From Sedimenticola sp. (GTDB taxonomy: Bacteria; Pseudomonadota; Gammaproteobacteria; Chromatiales; Chromatiaceae), in assembly GCA_030619405.1 (NCBI GenBank), contig JAUXBK010000009.1:1-23725 (forward strand): a DNA stretch of 23,725 nucleotides, written 5' to 3'. The notes under the pieces are model-generated. The model searched no databases, was not told the origin of the DNA, and worked only from the letters and a program-made list of their open reading frames with translations. This document shows positions 16,854 through 23,689 of this stretch, piece by piece; within the stretch, counting starts at the first letter, position 1; every line of letters begins with the position of its first letter. The translations under genes were made by a program, and so were the position numbers.

Positions 16854-17153
16854 TCAGTGACGCTCTGCCGGGATTGGCAGTTTGCAGGGGGCATGGATCC
16901 GCACCCCCTTGTTCCGGCTGCTCTCTCCGGTCACCAGGGTGACTGCCCCTCTGCTCACACCAAACGCCTTGGCCAGGAAACGGAGCAGGTGGGCATTCGC
17001 CTTTCCGTCCACGGGCGGGGCGGTGATTCGAACCTTGTAGCTGTCGCCGTGGGGGGCGATGAATCCATCCCGCCCGGCCCGGGGCTGTATGCGCAACGAC
17101 AGCAGCAGGTCGTCTCCTTCCCAGCAGTACCAGGAGGCAACGTCCGTCGTCAT
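16854..17153 (-). CDS. yggU: DUF167 family protein YggU
   Basis: A 99-residue protein with the DUF167 signature: LRIQPRAGRDGFIAPHGDSYKVRITAPPVDGKANAHLLRFLAKAFGVSRGAVTLVTGESSRNKGVRI. The ATG overlaps the yggT stop by four bases (ATGA), as in many gammaproteobacteria where yggT and yggU are paired or even fused. Biochemical function is unknown. Complete and ordinary in length. Confidence 0.94.
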   Translation of the reverse strand: MTTDVASWYCWEGDDLLLSLRIQPRAGRDGFIAPHGDSYKVRITAPPVDGKANAHLLRFLAKAFGVSRGAVTLVTGESSRNKGVRIHAPCKLPIPAERH

Positions 17154-17728
17154 CGGAAAGGCGTGGCCACCAGCATCTGTAACGGCGGCAGCAGCAGCAT
17201 CTTTAACAGCACCAGACCGATCATCACCACCATCGGTGACAGGTCCAGCCCGGAGATGGGTGGGATCAGGCGCCGGGCCGGCTGTAGCAGGGGGGCCGTC
17301 AGACTCTGCACCAGGCCGATCGCAGGGTTGTAACTGCCAGGGTTGACCCAGCTGAGGATCACTTCGATCAGAATGGCGTAGAGGACTACGTTGATCACCA
17401 GCCCGATCAGTTCCGGTATCGACCAGGCCAGTGTTGCCAGCAGGTTTTCAGTGCTTCCCGTGATCAGCAGGATCAGCGCCAGCTCCGCCGACTTGATCAG
17501 CCACATCGCGACGATGGAGGCGGTATCCAGTCCGGCAAAACCGGGGATCAGTCGGCGCAGGGGGCGCAGTACCGGGCTGGTTACCCGCACGATGAACTGG
17601 GATACCGGGTTGTAGAAGTCGGCATGCACCAACTGCAGCAGAAAGCGCAGCATGAGCACCAGGACGTAGGCGCCGAACAGCACCTCGATCAGGAACACCA
17701 GCGGGTTACTGAGATAGGAGCCGGTCAT
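17150..17728 (-). CDS. yggT: YggT family integral membrane protein
   Basis: A 192-residue inner-membrane protein with two YGGT repeats, one in each half. Repeat signatures are FLLQLVHADFYNPVSQFIVRVTSPVLRPLRRLIPG and LSWVNPGSYNPAIGLVQSLTAPLLQPARRLIPP. About four hydrophobic segments are seen. The ATG overlaps the proC stop (ATGA). Linked to osmotic tolerance or cell-division-associated processes in some bacteria, but not defined here. Confidence 0.94.
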   Translation of the reverse strand: MTGSYLSNPLVFLIEVLFGAYVLVLMLRFLLQLVHADFYNPVSQFIVRVTSPVLRPLRRLIPGFAGLDTASIVAMWLIKSAELALILLITGSTENLLATLAWSIPELIGLVINVVLYAILIEVILSWVNPGSYNPAIGLVQSLTAPLLQPARRLIPPISGLDLSPMVVMIGLVLLKMLLLPPLQMLVATPFR

Positions 17729-18588
17729 CCTTTCTCTCCCAGCAGGTTGGAGAGCTCGACGGAACGATCCCGGGCACCGGTGAGTGCCTGCCGGAACAGC
17801 TCTCGCACCCCGCCCTGTTCCAGGATCTGCAGCGCCTTTTCGGTGGTACCCCCGGGAGAGGTGACCCGCTCCCTGAGAATGGCCGGCCCATCACTGCTCT
17901 CGATCGCCATGCGTGCTGCCCCCATGGCGGTCTGCAGGGTCAGCAGGCGGGCGGTCTCCGCCGGGAGCCCCAGCTCTTTTCCCGCTTGCTCCATCGCCTC
18001 CATGACCAGGAAGAAGTAGGCCGGGCCACTGCCGGAGAGGGCGGTGGCCGCATCCATCTTCTGCTCCTCGTCCACCCAGCAGGTGATACCGACGGCGCGC
18101 AGAATGGATTCGGCCAGGTTCCTCTGCTCTTCGGAAACCCCCTTTCCGGCATGCAGCGCGGTGGCGCCGGTCTGGATCATCGCCGGGGTGTTGGGCATGG
18201 TGCGGACCAGTGCCAGGTTACCGCCGAGCCAACTCTGCAGATGGGCCTCCCGGATACCCGCGGCGATGGAGATCACCAGTGGCCGGCGGCGTTTCATCGC
18301 TTCTGCCAGCTCTCTGGCTACCTGTTCCAGTACCTGTGGTTTGACCGCCAGTACCACCACGTCAGTCCGCTCCACCGCTTCGTCGTTGTCGCCGCAGGCG
18401 TGGATACCGAAGCGGGCCGCCAGCCTGCTGAGCTTCTCCGGGTCCGGTTCGGAAACGAGGATGCGTCGCGGGTCATGACCGTCTGCCACCAGACCGCCGA
18501 TGAGGGAGGCCGCCATGTTGCCGCCACCGATGAAGGCGATGCTACGGCTGCTCTTGTCGGTGACTCTTTCGGCGCTGTATCTATTCAC
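17725..18588 (-). CDS. proC: Pyrroline-5-carboxylate reductase ProC
   Basis: Final step of proline synthesis: reduces pyrroline-5-carboxylate with NAD(P)H. The 287-residue protein has the Rossmann motif SIAFIGGGNMAASLIGGLV (16-34), VVLAVKPQVL, a VRTMPNTPAMIQTG loop, and the C-terminal signature SGSGPAYFFLVMEAM with ERVTSPGGTTEKAL. The start is GTG at 18,588 with AAGGAA about nine bases upstream; no in-frame ATG precedes the nucleotide-binding motif. Part of the yggS-proC-yggT block. Confidence 0.96.
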   Translation of the reverse strand: MNRYSAERVTDKSSRSIAFIGGGNMAASLIGGLVADGHDPRRILVSEPDPEKLSRLAARFGIHACGDNDEAVERTDVVVLAVKPQVLEQVARELAEAMKRRRPLVISIAAGIREAHLQSWLGGNLALVRTMPNTPAMIQTGATALHAGKGVSEEQRNLAESILRAVGITCWVDEEQKMDAATALSGSGPAYFFLVMEAMEQAGKELGLPAETARLLTLQTAMGAARMAIESSDGPAILRERVTSPGGTTEKALQILEQGGVRELFRQALTGARDRSVELSNLLGEKG

Positions 18589-18654
18589 GGCGTTGGTTCC
18601 TTGGCATCTGTTTTCGTTTGAGGGGGCACTATATCGGGTATCCCGGGGGTGTTT

Positions 18655-19359
18655 TCAAGTACTTTTGGCGGTGGTGGGGTGGCGGGGCCCGAAGATGGCG
18701 GTACCCACCCGCACCAGGGTGGCACCTTCGGCGATTGCAGCCTCCAGATCGTCGGACATGCCCATGGAGAGAGTATCCAGCGGCAGCTGAGGCGTACTCA
18801 TCCTCTGCTGCAGCCGCCGCAGGGCGTGAAACGGGCGGCGCTGGGCCTCCAGCCCCTCGGCCGGGGCTGGCAGGGTCATCAGCCCGCGCAGCTGCAGGCG
18901 GGGCATGTGGCGTATTTCCAGCGCCAGTTCCGCCGCCTGATCCGGGGAGAGCCCGCCCTTGCTCTCCTCCCGATCTATCTGTACCTGCAGGCAGACGTTG
19001 AGGGGTGGCAGTCCATCCGGGCGCTGCTGGTTCAGGCGTCGAGCCTGCTTGGCCTTGTCGATGCTGTGTACCCAGTCGAAATGTTCTGCGATGGGGCGGG
19101 TCTTGTTGCTCTGTATCCGGCCGATGTAGTGCCACTTCAACCCCTCTCCCTGCAGCTGTTGGATCTTCTCCAGCGCCTCCTGCAGGTAGCTCTCCCCGAA
19201 CTGCCGCTGCCCGGCCGCCATGGCCTCCAGGATATCGGCTGCTGGCCGGGTCTTGCTGACCGCCAGCAGCCCTACCGATCCCGGTTCACGGTCGAAGCAC
19301 CGTTCCGCCTCCCGGATCCGCTCTCTTACCTGTTCCAACGCTGTTGCGATGATGCTCAT
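18655..19359 (-). CDS. yggS: PLP homeostasis protein YggS (PLPBP)
   Basis: A 234-residue fold-type III PLP-binding protein that buffers pyridoxal phosphate. The PLP lysine is K36 in LLAVSKTRP. FGESYLQEALEK, WHYIGRIQSNKTR, CLQVQIDREESKGGL, LSMGMSDDLEAAIAEGATLVRVGTAIFG are diagnostic. ATG start at 19,359. First gene of the minus-strand series and divergent from pilT across 193 bases. Confidence 0.96.
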   Translation of the reverse strand: MSIIATALEQVRERIREAERCFDREPGSVGLLAVSKTRPAADILEAMAAGQRQFGESYLQEALEKIQQLQGEGLKWHYIGRIQSNKTRPIAEHFDWVHSIDKAKQARRLNQQRPDGLPPLNVCLQVQIDREESKGGLSPDQAAELALEIRHMPRLQLRGLMTLPAPAEGLEAQRRPFHALRRLQQRMSTPQLPLDTLSMGMSDDLEAAIAEGATLVRVGTAIFGPRHPTTAKST

Positions 19360-19552
19360 GAGCTACTGTCTGTGCTGCTTTTCAGAGGAGATTCAGCCTG
19401 GATATTAAAGCAAAAACCACAAGTTGCCGTTAATATTTTCATTGCCATGGTCGCAGCTGGGGACGGGACCATATATTATCGACCCGGCAAGCGAATAGCC
19501 TGCAAGCAGTTCCCTCTCCCTCAGGACATCCAGTATAAGGAAAGATCGATAG
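19360..19552. promoter_or_regulatory. Divergent yggS/pilT intergenic region
   Basis: This 193-base AT-richer gap must hold both promoters. On the minus strand TAATAT (19,402-19,407) with ACGGCA 17 bases upstream is a weak candidate for yggS. On the plus strand TATATT (19,472-19,477) is a -10-like hexamer for pilT, without a clear -35. AAGGAAAG precedes the pilT ATG. Individual promoter calls are tentative. Confidence 0.3.
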
Positions 19553-20590
19553 ATGGATATCGCCGAGCTTCTCGCCTTCAGCGTCAAGAACGATGCATCT
19601 GATCTGCATCTCTCTTCCGGACTGCCGCCCATGATCCGGGTGGATGGAGACATTCGCCGGATCAACGTGCCGCCGCTGGAACATCAGGTGGTGCACGGGC
19701 TGATTTATGACATCATGAACGACAAGCAGCGCAAGGACTTCGAAGAGTTCCTGGAGACTGACTTCTCGTTCGAGATCCCCGGGCTGGCCCGCTTCCGTGT
19801 CAACGCCTTCAACCAGGACCGGGGGGCAGCAGCGGTATTCCGGACCATTCCCTCCAAGGTCCTGACACTGGAAGACCTGGGGTGTCCCGACACCTTCAAG
19901 AACATCGTCGACGTCCCCCGGGGGCTGGTGCTGGTGACCGGGCCCACCGGTTCTGGCAAGTCCACCACCCTGGCGGCGCTGATGGACTACAAGAACGACA
20001 ACGAGTATGCCCACATCCTCACCATCGAGGACCCGATTGAATTCCTTCATACCAGCAAGAAGTGCCTGATCAACCAGCGGGAGGTACATCGTGATACCCT
20101 GGGTTTTGCCGAGGCGTTGCGCTCTGCACTGCGTGAGGATCCGGACATCATCCTGGTGGGTGAGCTGCGTGACCTGGAGACCATCCGGCTGGCGCTGACG
20201 GCGGCGGAGACCGGGCATCTGGTGTTCGGCACGCTGCACACCAGCTCCGCAGCCAAGACCATCGACCGGATCATCGACGTATTTCCGGCGGGCGAGAAAG
20301 GCATGGTGCGCTCCATGCTGTCGGAGTCGTTACGGTCGGTGATCGCCCAGACCCTGCTGAAACGGGCCGGTGGCGGCCGGACCGCCGCCTGGGAGATCAT
20401 GGTGGGGACCCCGGCCATCCGCAACCTGATCCGGGAGGACAAGGTGGCGCAGATGTACTCCGCCATCCAGACCGGCCAGGCGCACGGCATGCAGACCCTG
20501 GATCAGCACCTTCAGGAGCTGGTGCAACGGGGCACGATCAGCCGTCTGGATGCCCAGGCCCGGGCCATGAACAAAGAGATATTCACCTGA
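19553..20590 (+). CDS. pilT: Type IV pilus retraction ATPase PilT
   Basis: Hexameric motor that depolymerises type IV pili for twitching motility (345 residues). The N-terminal PAS-like domain starts MDIAELLAFSVKNDASDLHLSSG. Walker A GPTGSGKS is at 130-137, the Asp box is in LTIEDPIEFLH, Walker B is DPDIILVGELRD, the His box is GHLVFGTLHTSSA, and the retraction motif AIRNLIRE is present near 288. AAGGAAAG precedes the ATG. Normally followed closely by pilU; here a miniature element lies between them. Confidence 0.98.
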   Translation: MDIAELLAFSVKNDASDLHLSSGLPPMIRVDGDIRRINVPPLEHQVVHGLIYDIMNDKQRKDFEEFLETDFSFEIPGLARFRVNAFNQDRGAAAVFRTIPSKVLTLEDLGCPDTFKNIVDVPRGLVLVTGPTGSGKSTTLAALMDYKNDNEYAHILTIEDPIEFLHTSKKCLINQREVHRDTLGFAEALRSALREDPDIILVGELRDLETIRLALTAAETGHLVFGTLHTSSAAKTIDRIIDVFPAGEKGMVRSMLSESLRSVIAQTLLKRAGGGRTAAWEIMVGTPAIRNLIREDKVAQMYSAIQTGQAHGMQTLDQHLQELVQRGTISRLDAQARAMNKEIFT

Positions 20591-20607
20591 CCCGCGCCGG
20601 GTCGTTT
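20589..20607 (+). terminator. Possible weak terminator after pilT
   Basis: GACCCG and CGGGTC form a six-base stem with a CGC loop (20,589-20,603) overlapping the pilT stop, followed by GTTTGATT. The T tract is short, so partial read-through into pilU is likely. Confidence 0.35.
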
Positions 20608-20638
20608 GATTATGCGTATGCATTAACCACAAAGAAAT

Positions 20639-20848
20639 GGTCGCGGATTGACGCGGACGTCGTTATGGCTTTGATACACGAAGGCATCACGGACTCTATC
20701 ATTGGGGCGGTTTTTGAGGTCTATCGGGTTCCTGGCTACTCAACATCGGCGCCCAAAAAGTAGAGTTCTCGTGCGTTATCAAATCAATCTGTGTTTGATC
20801 CGCGTTAATCCGCGGCTAAATGTTTTTTTAATCCCGTGAACGGTTACG
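20639..20848 (+). mobile_element. Miniature element copy 2, between pilT and pilU
   Basis: The 273-base pilT-pilU gap contains a left arm at 20,639-20,658 (TCGCGGATTGACGCGGA core) and a right arm at 20,797-20,818 (begins GATCCGCGTTAATCC), which are imperfect reverse complements. The right end extends to 20,848 (ends GTGAACGGTTACG). Between the arms is the head and tail of a GxxExxY frame with the middle deleted. The right end abuts the pilU ribosome-binding site. A 54-base stretch (20,795-20,848) recurs inverted after pilU. Confidence 0.7.
20665..20798 (+). pseudogene. Internally deleted GxxExxY-family gene
   Basis: The head reads MALIHEGITDSIIGAVFEVYRVPG from ATG 20,665, matching the start of GxxExxY proteins (ITxxIIGAxxEVxxxLG). 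From 20,736 a frame shifted by two bases reads LLNIGAQKVEF...IKSICV and stops at 20,796-20,798, matching their C-terminus. The middle third or more, including the name-giving motif and nuclease-like core, is gone. The head frame itself stops after 32 residues at 20,763. The product cannot be functional. The head and tail flanking a deletion show how the miniature element arose. Confidence 0.65.
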
Positions 20849-20863
20849 AATGAGGGAGCAGGA

Positions 20864-21985
20864 ATGGAATTCAATGCACTGCTGAGGCTGGCCACCCTGA
20901 AGAAGGCGTCAGATCTCTTCATTACCGCCGGCATGCCCGCCTGCCTCAAGATAAACGGGCAGATCATCCCGGTCAACAAGGAGCGGGTCAGCGAGGAACT
21001 GGCCAGGGAGCTGGTAACGGGAATCCTGTCGCCGGCCCAGCGCGAGGAGTTCGCCCAGACCAAGGAGTGTAACTTCGCCATCAGTTCCAGGGAGACGGGG
21101 CGGTTCCGGGTCAGTGCCTTCGTTCAGCGTAATGCGGTCGGCATGGTGCTGCGCCGGATCGAAAGCAAGATCCCCGGGATCGACGATCTGCTGCTGCCGC
21201 CGATCATCAAAGATCTGGCGATGACCAAGCGCGGGCTGGTGATCTTCGTCGGTGCCACCGGCACCGGCAAGAGCAGTTCCCTGGCCGCGATGGTGGGCTA
21301 CCGCAACCGCAACAGCACCGGTCATATCGTCACCATCGAGGACCCGATCGAGTTTTCCCATGAACATGCCGGTTGTATCGTCACTCAGCGGGAGGTGGGC
21401 ATCGACACGGAATCTTACGGTGTAGCATTGAAGAACACCCTGCGGCAGGCGCCGGATGTGATCCTGATTGGCGAGATCCGCTCCCGTGAGACCATGGATT
21501 ATGCTATTGCCTTTGCCGAGACCGGCCACCTCTGTATCTCAACCCTGCACGCAAACAATGCCAACCAGGCATTGGACCGGATCATCAACTTCTTTCCGGA
21601 GGATCGGCGTGACCAGCTGTTCATGGATCTCTCCCTGAACCTGCGCGCTATCGTCGCCCAGCAGCTGGTCACCCGACCGGACGGGAAGAGCCGCCGGCCG
21701 GTGGTCGAGGTGCTGATCAACACGCCACTGGCGGCAGACCTGATCCGCAAGGGCGAGGTGCACAAACTGAAGGAACTTATGAAGCGCTCCACGGAACAGG
21801 GAATGATCACCTTCGACCAGGCGATCTACACGCTTTACCAGGCGGAAGAGATCAGCTACGAAAACGCCATTCTGCATGCCGATTCAGCTAACGAGGTGCG
21901 CCTGATGATCAAGCTGGGCAGTAGTGACGCCAGTCAATACCCGGCACAGATGGGTACGGTGTCACTGCTCGATCAGGACGACTAG
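20864..21985 (+). CDS. pilU: PilT-like type IV pilus ATPase PilU
   Basis: Accessory retraction ATPase that works with PilT under load (373 residues). It begins MEFNALLRLATLKKASDLFITAGMPACLKING. Walker A GATGTGKS is at 130-137, the Asp box is in VTIEDPIEFSH, Walker B is VILIGEIRS, and the His box is GHLCISTLHANNA. The C-terminal extension (DSANEVRLMIKLGSS) is PilU-like. The ATG follows AGGGAGCAGGA. The upstream leader is formed by the end of miniature element copy 2, and an inverted copy lies downstream, so the gene is bracketed by repeats. The sequence is intact. Confidence 0.95.
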   Translation: MEFNALLRLATLKKASDLFITAGMPACLKINGQIIPVNKERVSEELARELVTGILSPAQREEFAQTKECNFAISSRETGRFRVSAFVQRNAVGMVLRRIESKIPGIDDLLLPPIIKDLAMTKRGLVIFVGATGTGKSSSLAAMVGYRNRNSTGHIVTIEDPIEFSHEHAGCIVTQREVGIDTESYGVALKNTLRQAPDVILIGEIRSRETMDYAIAFAETGHLCISTLHANNANQALDRIINFFPEDRRDQLFMDLSLNLRAIVAQQLVTRPDGKSRRPVVEVLINTPLAADLIRKGEVHKLKELMKRSTEQGMITFDQAIYTLYQAEEISYENAILHADSANEVRLMIKLGSSDASQYPAQMGTVSLLDQDD

Positions 21986-22035
21986 TCATGCCGTACCCAT
22001 AACCATATCGTTACCCATATCCCGGCAAGAAAAAA

Positions 22036-22108
22036 CGTAACCGTTCACGGGATCATAAAGACATTTAGCCGCGGATTAACGCGGATCAATCCGTGTGTAA
22101 CCGTTCAC
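22036..22108 (-). mobile_element. Miniature element copy 3 (arms only), inverted after pilU
   Basis: Positions 22,036-22,089 are the reverse complement of 20,795-20,848 with 51 of 54 bases identical. The opposite arm is reduced to ATCCGTGTG, directly followed by GTAACCGTTCAC. Essentially nothing of the internal gene remains, so this is the most deleted of the three copies. The 315-base gap 21,986-22,300 holds this copy, a nested hairpin repeat and the integrase terminator, and no gene. Confidence 0.65.
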
Positions 22109-22189
22109 TCCCCCCTCCTCAAATCCCCTCTCCCTCAGGGAGAGGGTTAGGGTGAGGGGTTCAAAACAGCAGGGGGAGTGAACGGTTAC
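22097..22189. repeat. Nested hairpin repeat with 18-base inverted ends
   Basis: GTAACCGTTCACTCCCCC (22,097-22,114) and its exact reverse complement (22,172-22,189) enclose a C/T- and G/A-rich core. Inside, CCCTCTCCCT and AGGGAGAGGG form a perfect 10-base stem around one base (22,126-22,146), followed by TTAGGGTGAGGGG. This core resembles a dispersed intergenic palindrome common in proteobacteria (family knowledge; not checked). It could also fold as a transcript hairpin after pilU. Confidence 0.6.
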
Positions 22190-22209
22190 GCTCCAGCTCT
22201 TTTGTGCTT

Positions 22210-22235
22210 AAATGAAAACCCCAATATATAGGGGT
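22210..22235 (-). terminator. Probable terminator of the integrase gene
   Basis: On the minus strand ACCCC and GGGGT bracket TATATATT (22,218-22,235), followed by TTTCATTT. It lies about 65 bases beyond the integrase stop. The stem is short (5 bases plus partial pairing), so moderate confidence. Confidence 0.4.
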
Positions 22236-22300
22236 CACCGGAGTCAACTGCATACCCCAGTAGCCGAAATAGCACGATTCAAGACCCCCTTGACCTTTTC

Positions 22301-23326
22301 CTAATCATCATCGTCTGTTACGTCGTCCAACCCTTGCAGTGGACTATCGATATTTTGGAAGCTCTTATCCATGACATGGGTGTAAATTTCGGTGGTGGAT
22401 ACATCCTTGTGCCCCAGCAGTTCCTGCAACACCCGGATATTTACACCATCTTCAAGCAAATGGGTTGCGAAGGAATGACGTAACGTATGGCAGGTTGCCC
22501 GCTTCACGATCTCGGCTTCCAGGCTGGCATTCTTTACCGCCTTTTGCAGACCGCTTTCTTGAGAATGGTGGCGGCGGGTTTTATGGCTCCTTGGATCTCG
22601 TGACAGACTTTTAGAGGGGAACGCATACTGCCACCCCCAGGATTTAGCGGCATTTGGGTATTTCTTTGCCAAAGCGTTGGGAAGATAGACCTCTCCATAG
22701 CCGTTATTCAGGTCCTTCTCATGGAGAGCTTTCACCCTCTCAAGACGGGCTCGCACCTGCTTGTGCAGCAACACCGGAAATAGGGTCGAACGATCCTTGT
22801 TTCCCTTTCCGTCCCTGACAATAATCTGCTTGTTGGCAAAATCAAGGTCATGGACCCGCAATCGCAGCACCTCCATTAACCGTAGGCCGCTGCCATACAT
22901 AAGTTTTGCCATTAGCCGGTGAGTTCCTTTCATGGCAATTAGCAGTCGATTGACCTCATCCCGAGCCAACACCGTCGGCAGCCGTTTTTTCTTCCGGGCC
23001 TTGACGGGCGCCAGCTTATCGCTGACGGGCATGTCCAGTACATCCCGGTAGAGAAATACAATAGCGTTAAGGGCCTGGCTCTGGGTAGCCGCGGCCACAT
23101 TTCGATTCATGGATAAGTGAGATAGAAAACGCTCAATCTCAGGTTTCCCCATCTCCCGGGGATGACGGGTGCCGTTAAAGCGGATGAACTGGAGGATCCA
23201 GCTGACGTAAGCCTTTTCCGTTCGAATAGCATAATGGTGGTACCTGAGGACCTCTCGCACCTGGCCGAGCAATTTTCCTGGTTTGGGAGTATATTTGGAC
23301 CCAGCGCGAGCGCGTTGGTAGGGCAT
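22301..23326 (-). CDS. intI: Integron-type integrase (IntI family tyrosine recombinase)
   Basis: Site-specific tyrosine recombinase, 341 residues, complete. The SAM-like core-binding domain is at about 17-100 (LLGQVREVLRYHHYAIRTEKAYVSWILQFIRF). Catalytic residues: R149 (YGSGLRLMEVLRLR), a Lys in GKGNKDRS (about 174-177), H280 and R283 (CHTLRHSFATHLLE), H306 (LLGHKDVS) and nucleophile Y315 (TEIYTHV). Residues about 209-239 (GYGEVYLPNALAKKYPNAAKSWGWQYAFPS) are the extra domain that distinguishes IntI from XerC/D. A strong AAGGAGGT precedes the ATG. The acidic tail DDVTDDDD is unusual. Base composition is less GC-rich than the flanking core genes, suggesting transfer. It could be a solitary IntI relative rather than part of a working integron. 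Confidence 0.9.
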   Translation of the reverse strand: MPYQRARAGSKYTPKPGKLLGQVREVLRYHHYAIRTEKAYVSWILQFIRFNGTRHPREMGKPEIERFLSHLSMNRNVAAATQSQALNAIVFLYRDVLDMPVSDKLAPVKARKKKRLPTVLARDEVNRLLIAMKGTHRLMAKLMYGSGLRLMEVLRLRVHDLDFANKQIIVRDGKGNKDRSTLFPVLLHKQVRARLERVKALHEKDLNNGYGEVYLPNALAKKYPNAAKSWGWQYAFPSKSLSRDPRSHKTRRHHSQESGLQKAVKNASLEAEIVKRATCHTLRHSFATHLLEDGVNIRVLQELLGHKDVSTTEIYTHVMDKSFQNIDSPLQGLDDVTDDDD

Positions 23327-23350
23327 GGAAACCTCCTTGTTTTCTGCCTA

Positions 23351-23488
23351 TTAACGGAAAAGGGCGATCCAATTAACGCATGTCGGTACGACATATTGTG
23401 ATCATGCGGCTTCTCCACGGGAACTATAATACTAAATGTGGCTGATACTTGCGCGAAGTGGATGCCCCCTTTAACGGAACATTGCGAT
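23351..23488 (+). repeat. Pair of TTAACGGAA-N4-GCGAT repeats
   Basis: TTAACGGAA, four variable bases, GCGAT occurs at 23,351-23,368 and 23,471-23,488 (15 of 18 identical), exactly 120 bases apart in the same orientation. The second copy runs directly into the first TTATRCGGAA motif. The first copy lies just upstream of the integrase ribosome-binding site. Confidence 0.6.
23381..23393. promoter_or_regulatory. Palindrome upstream of the integrase, possible operator
   Basis: TGTCG-GTA-CGACA is a perfect 5-base inverted repeat around three bases, about 55 bases before the integrase ATG. It is not a LexA box. Operator function is only a suggestion. Confidence 0.25.
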
Positions 23489-23633
23489 TATACGGAATTT
23501 CTGGAGAAGAGTGCAATCAGCAGATTAGCCGCGTAATTTTTCCGCATAATGCCAATATCTCGTTATTATGCGGAATTTTATGGGCAGATATAGTATTTAT
23601 TATGCGGAATTTTTCATTATTATGTGGAAAAAT
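23487..23633 (+). repeat. Cluster of five ATTATGCGGAA motifs
   Basis: Copies lie at 23,487-23,500 (ATTATACGGAATTT), 23,535-23,550 (inverted, reads ATTATGCGGAAAAATT on the minus strand), 23,565-23,580 (ATTATGCGGAATTTTA), 23,599-23,614 (ATTATGCGGAATTTTT) and 23,619-23,633 (ATTATGTGGAAAAAT). The second and third form an 11-base perfect inverted repeat with a 14-base spacer. Spacing is irregular, so this is not a CRISPR. Recombinase or regulator binding sites are the most likely explanation (inference). Confidence 0.7.
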
Positions 23634-23689
23634 AATTCGGGTTAGTAACGATGTTAGGATCAAAACTAAAGATAAACGAAGCATCGTAA

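Noticed and set aside
23327..23460. LexA box controlling the integrase
   Set aside because: No CTG-N10-CAG site with the expected AT-rich centre was found; SOS control cannot be claimed.
23541..23575. A dif-like XerC/XerD site (GCATAAT ... ATTATGC)
   Set aside because: The spacer is far longer than the 6 bases of dif and the arms do not match the XerC/XerD halves beyond the TTATG core.
23487..23633. CRISPR array
   Set aside because: Motifs are too short, irregularly spaced and in both orientations, with no spacers of constant length and no cas genes.
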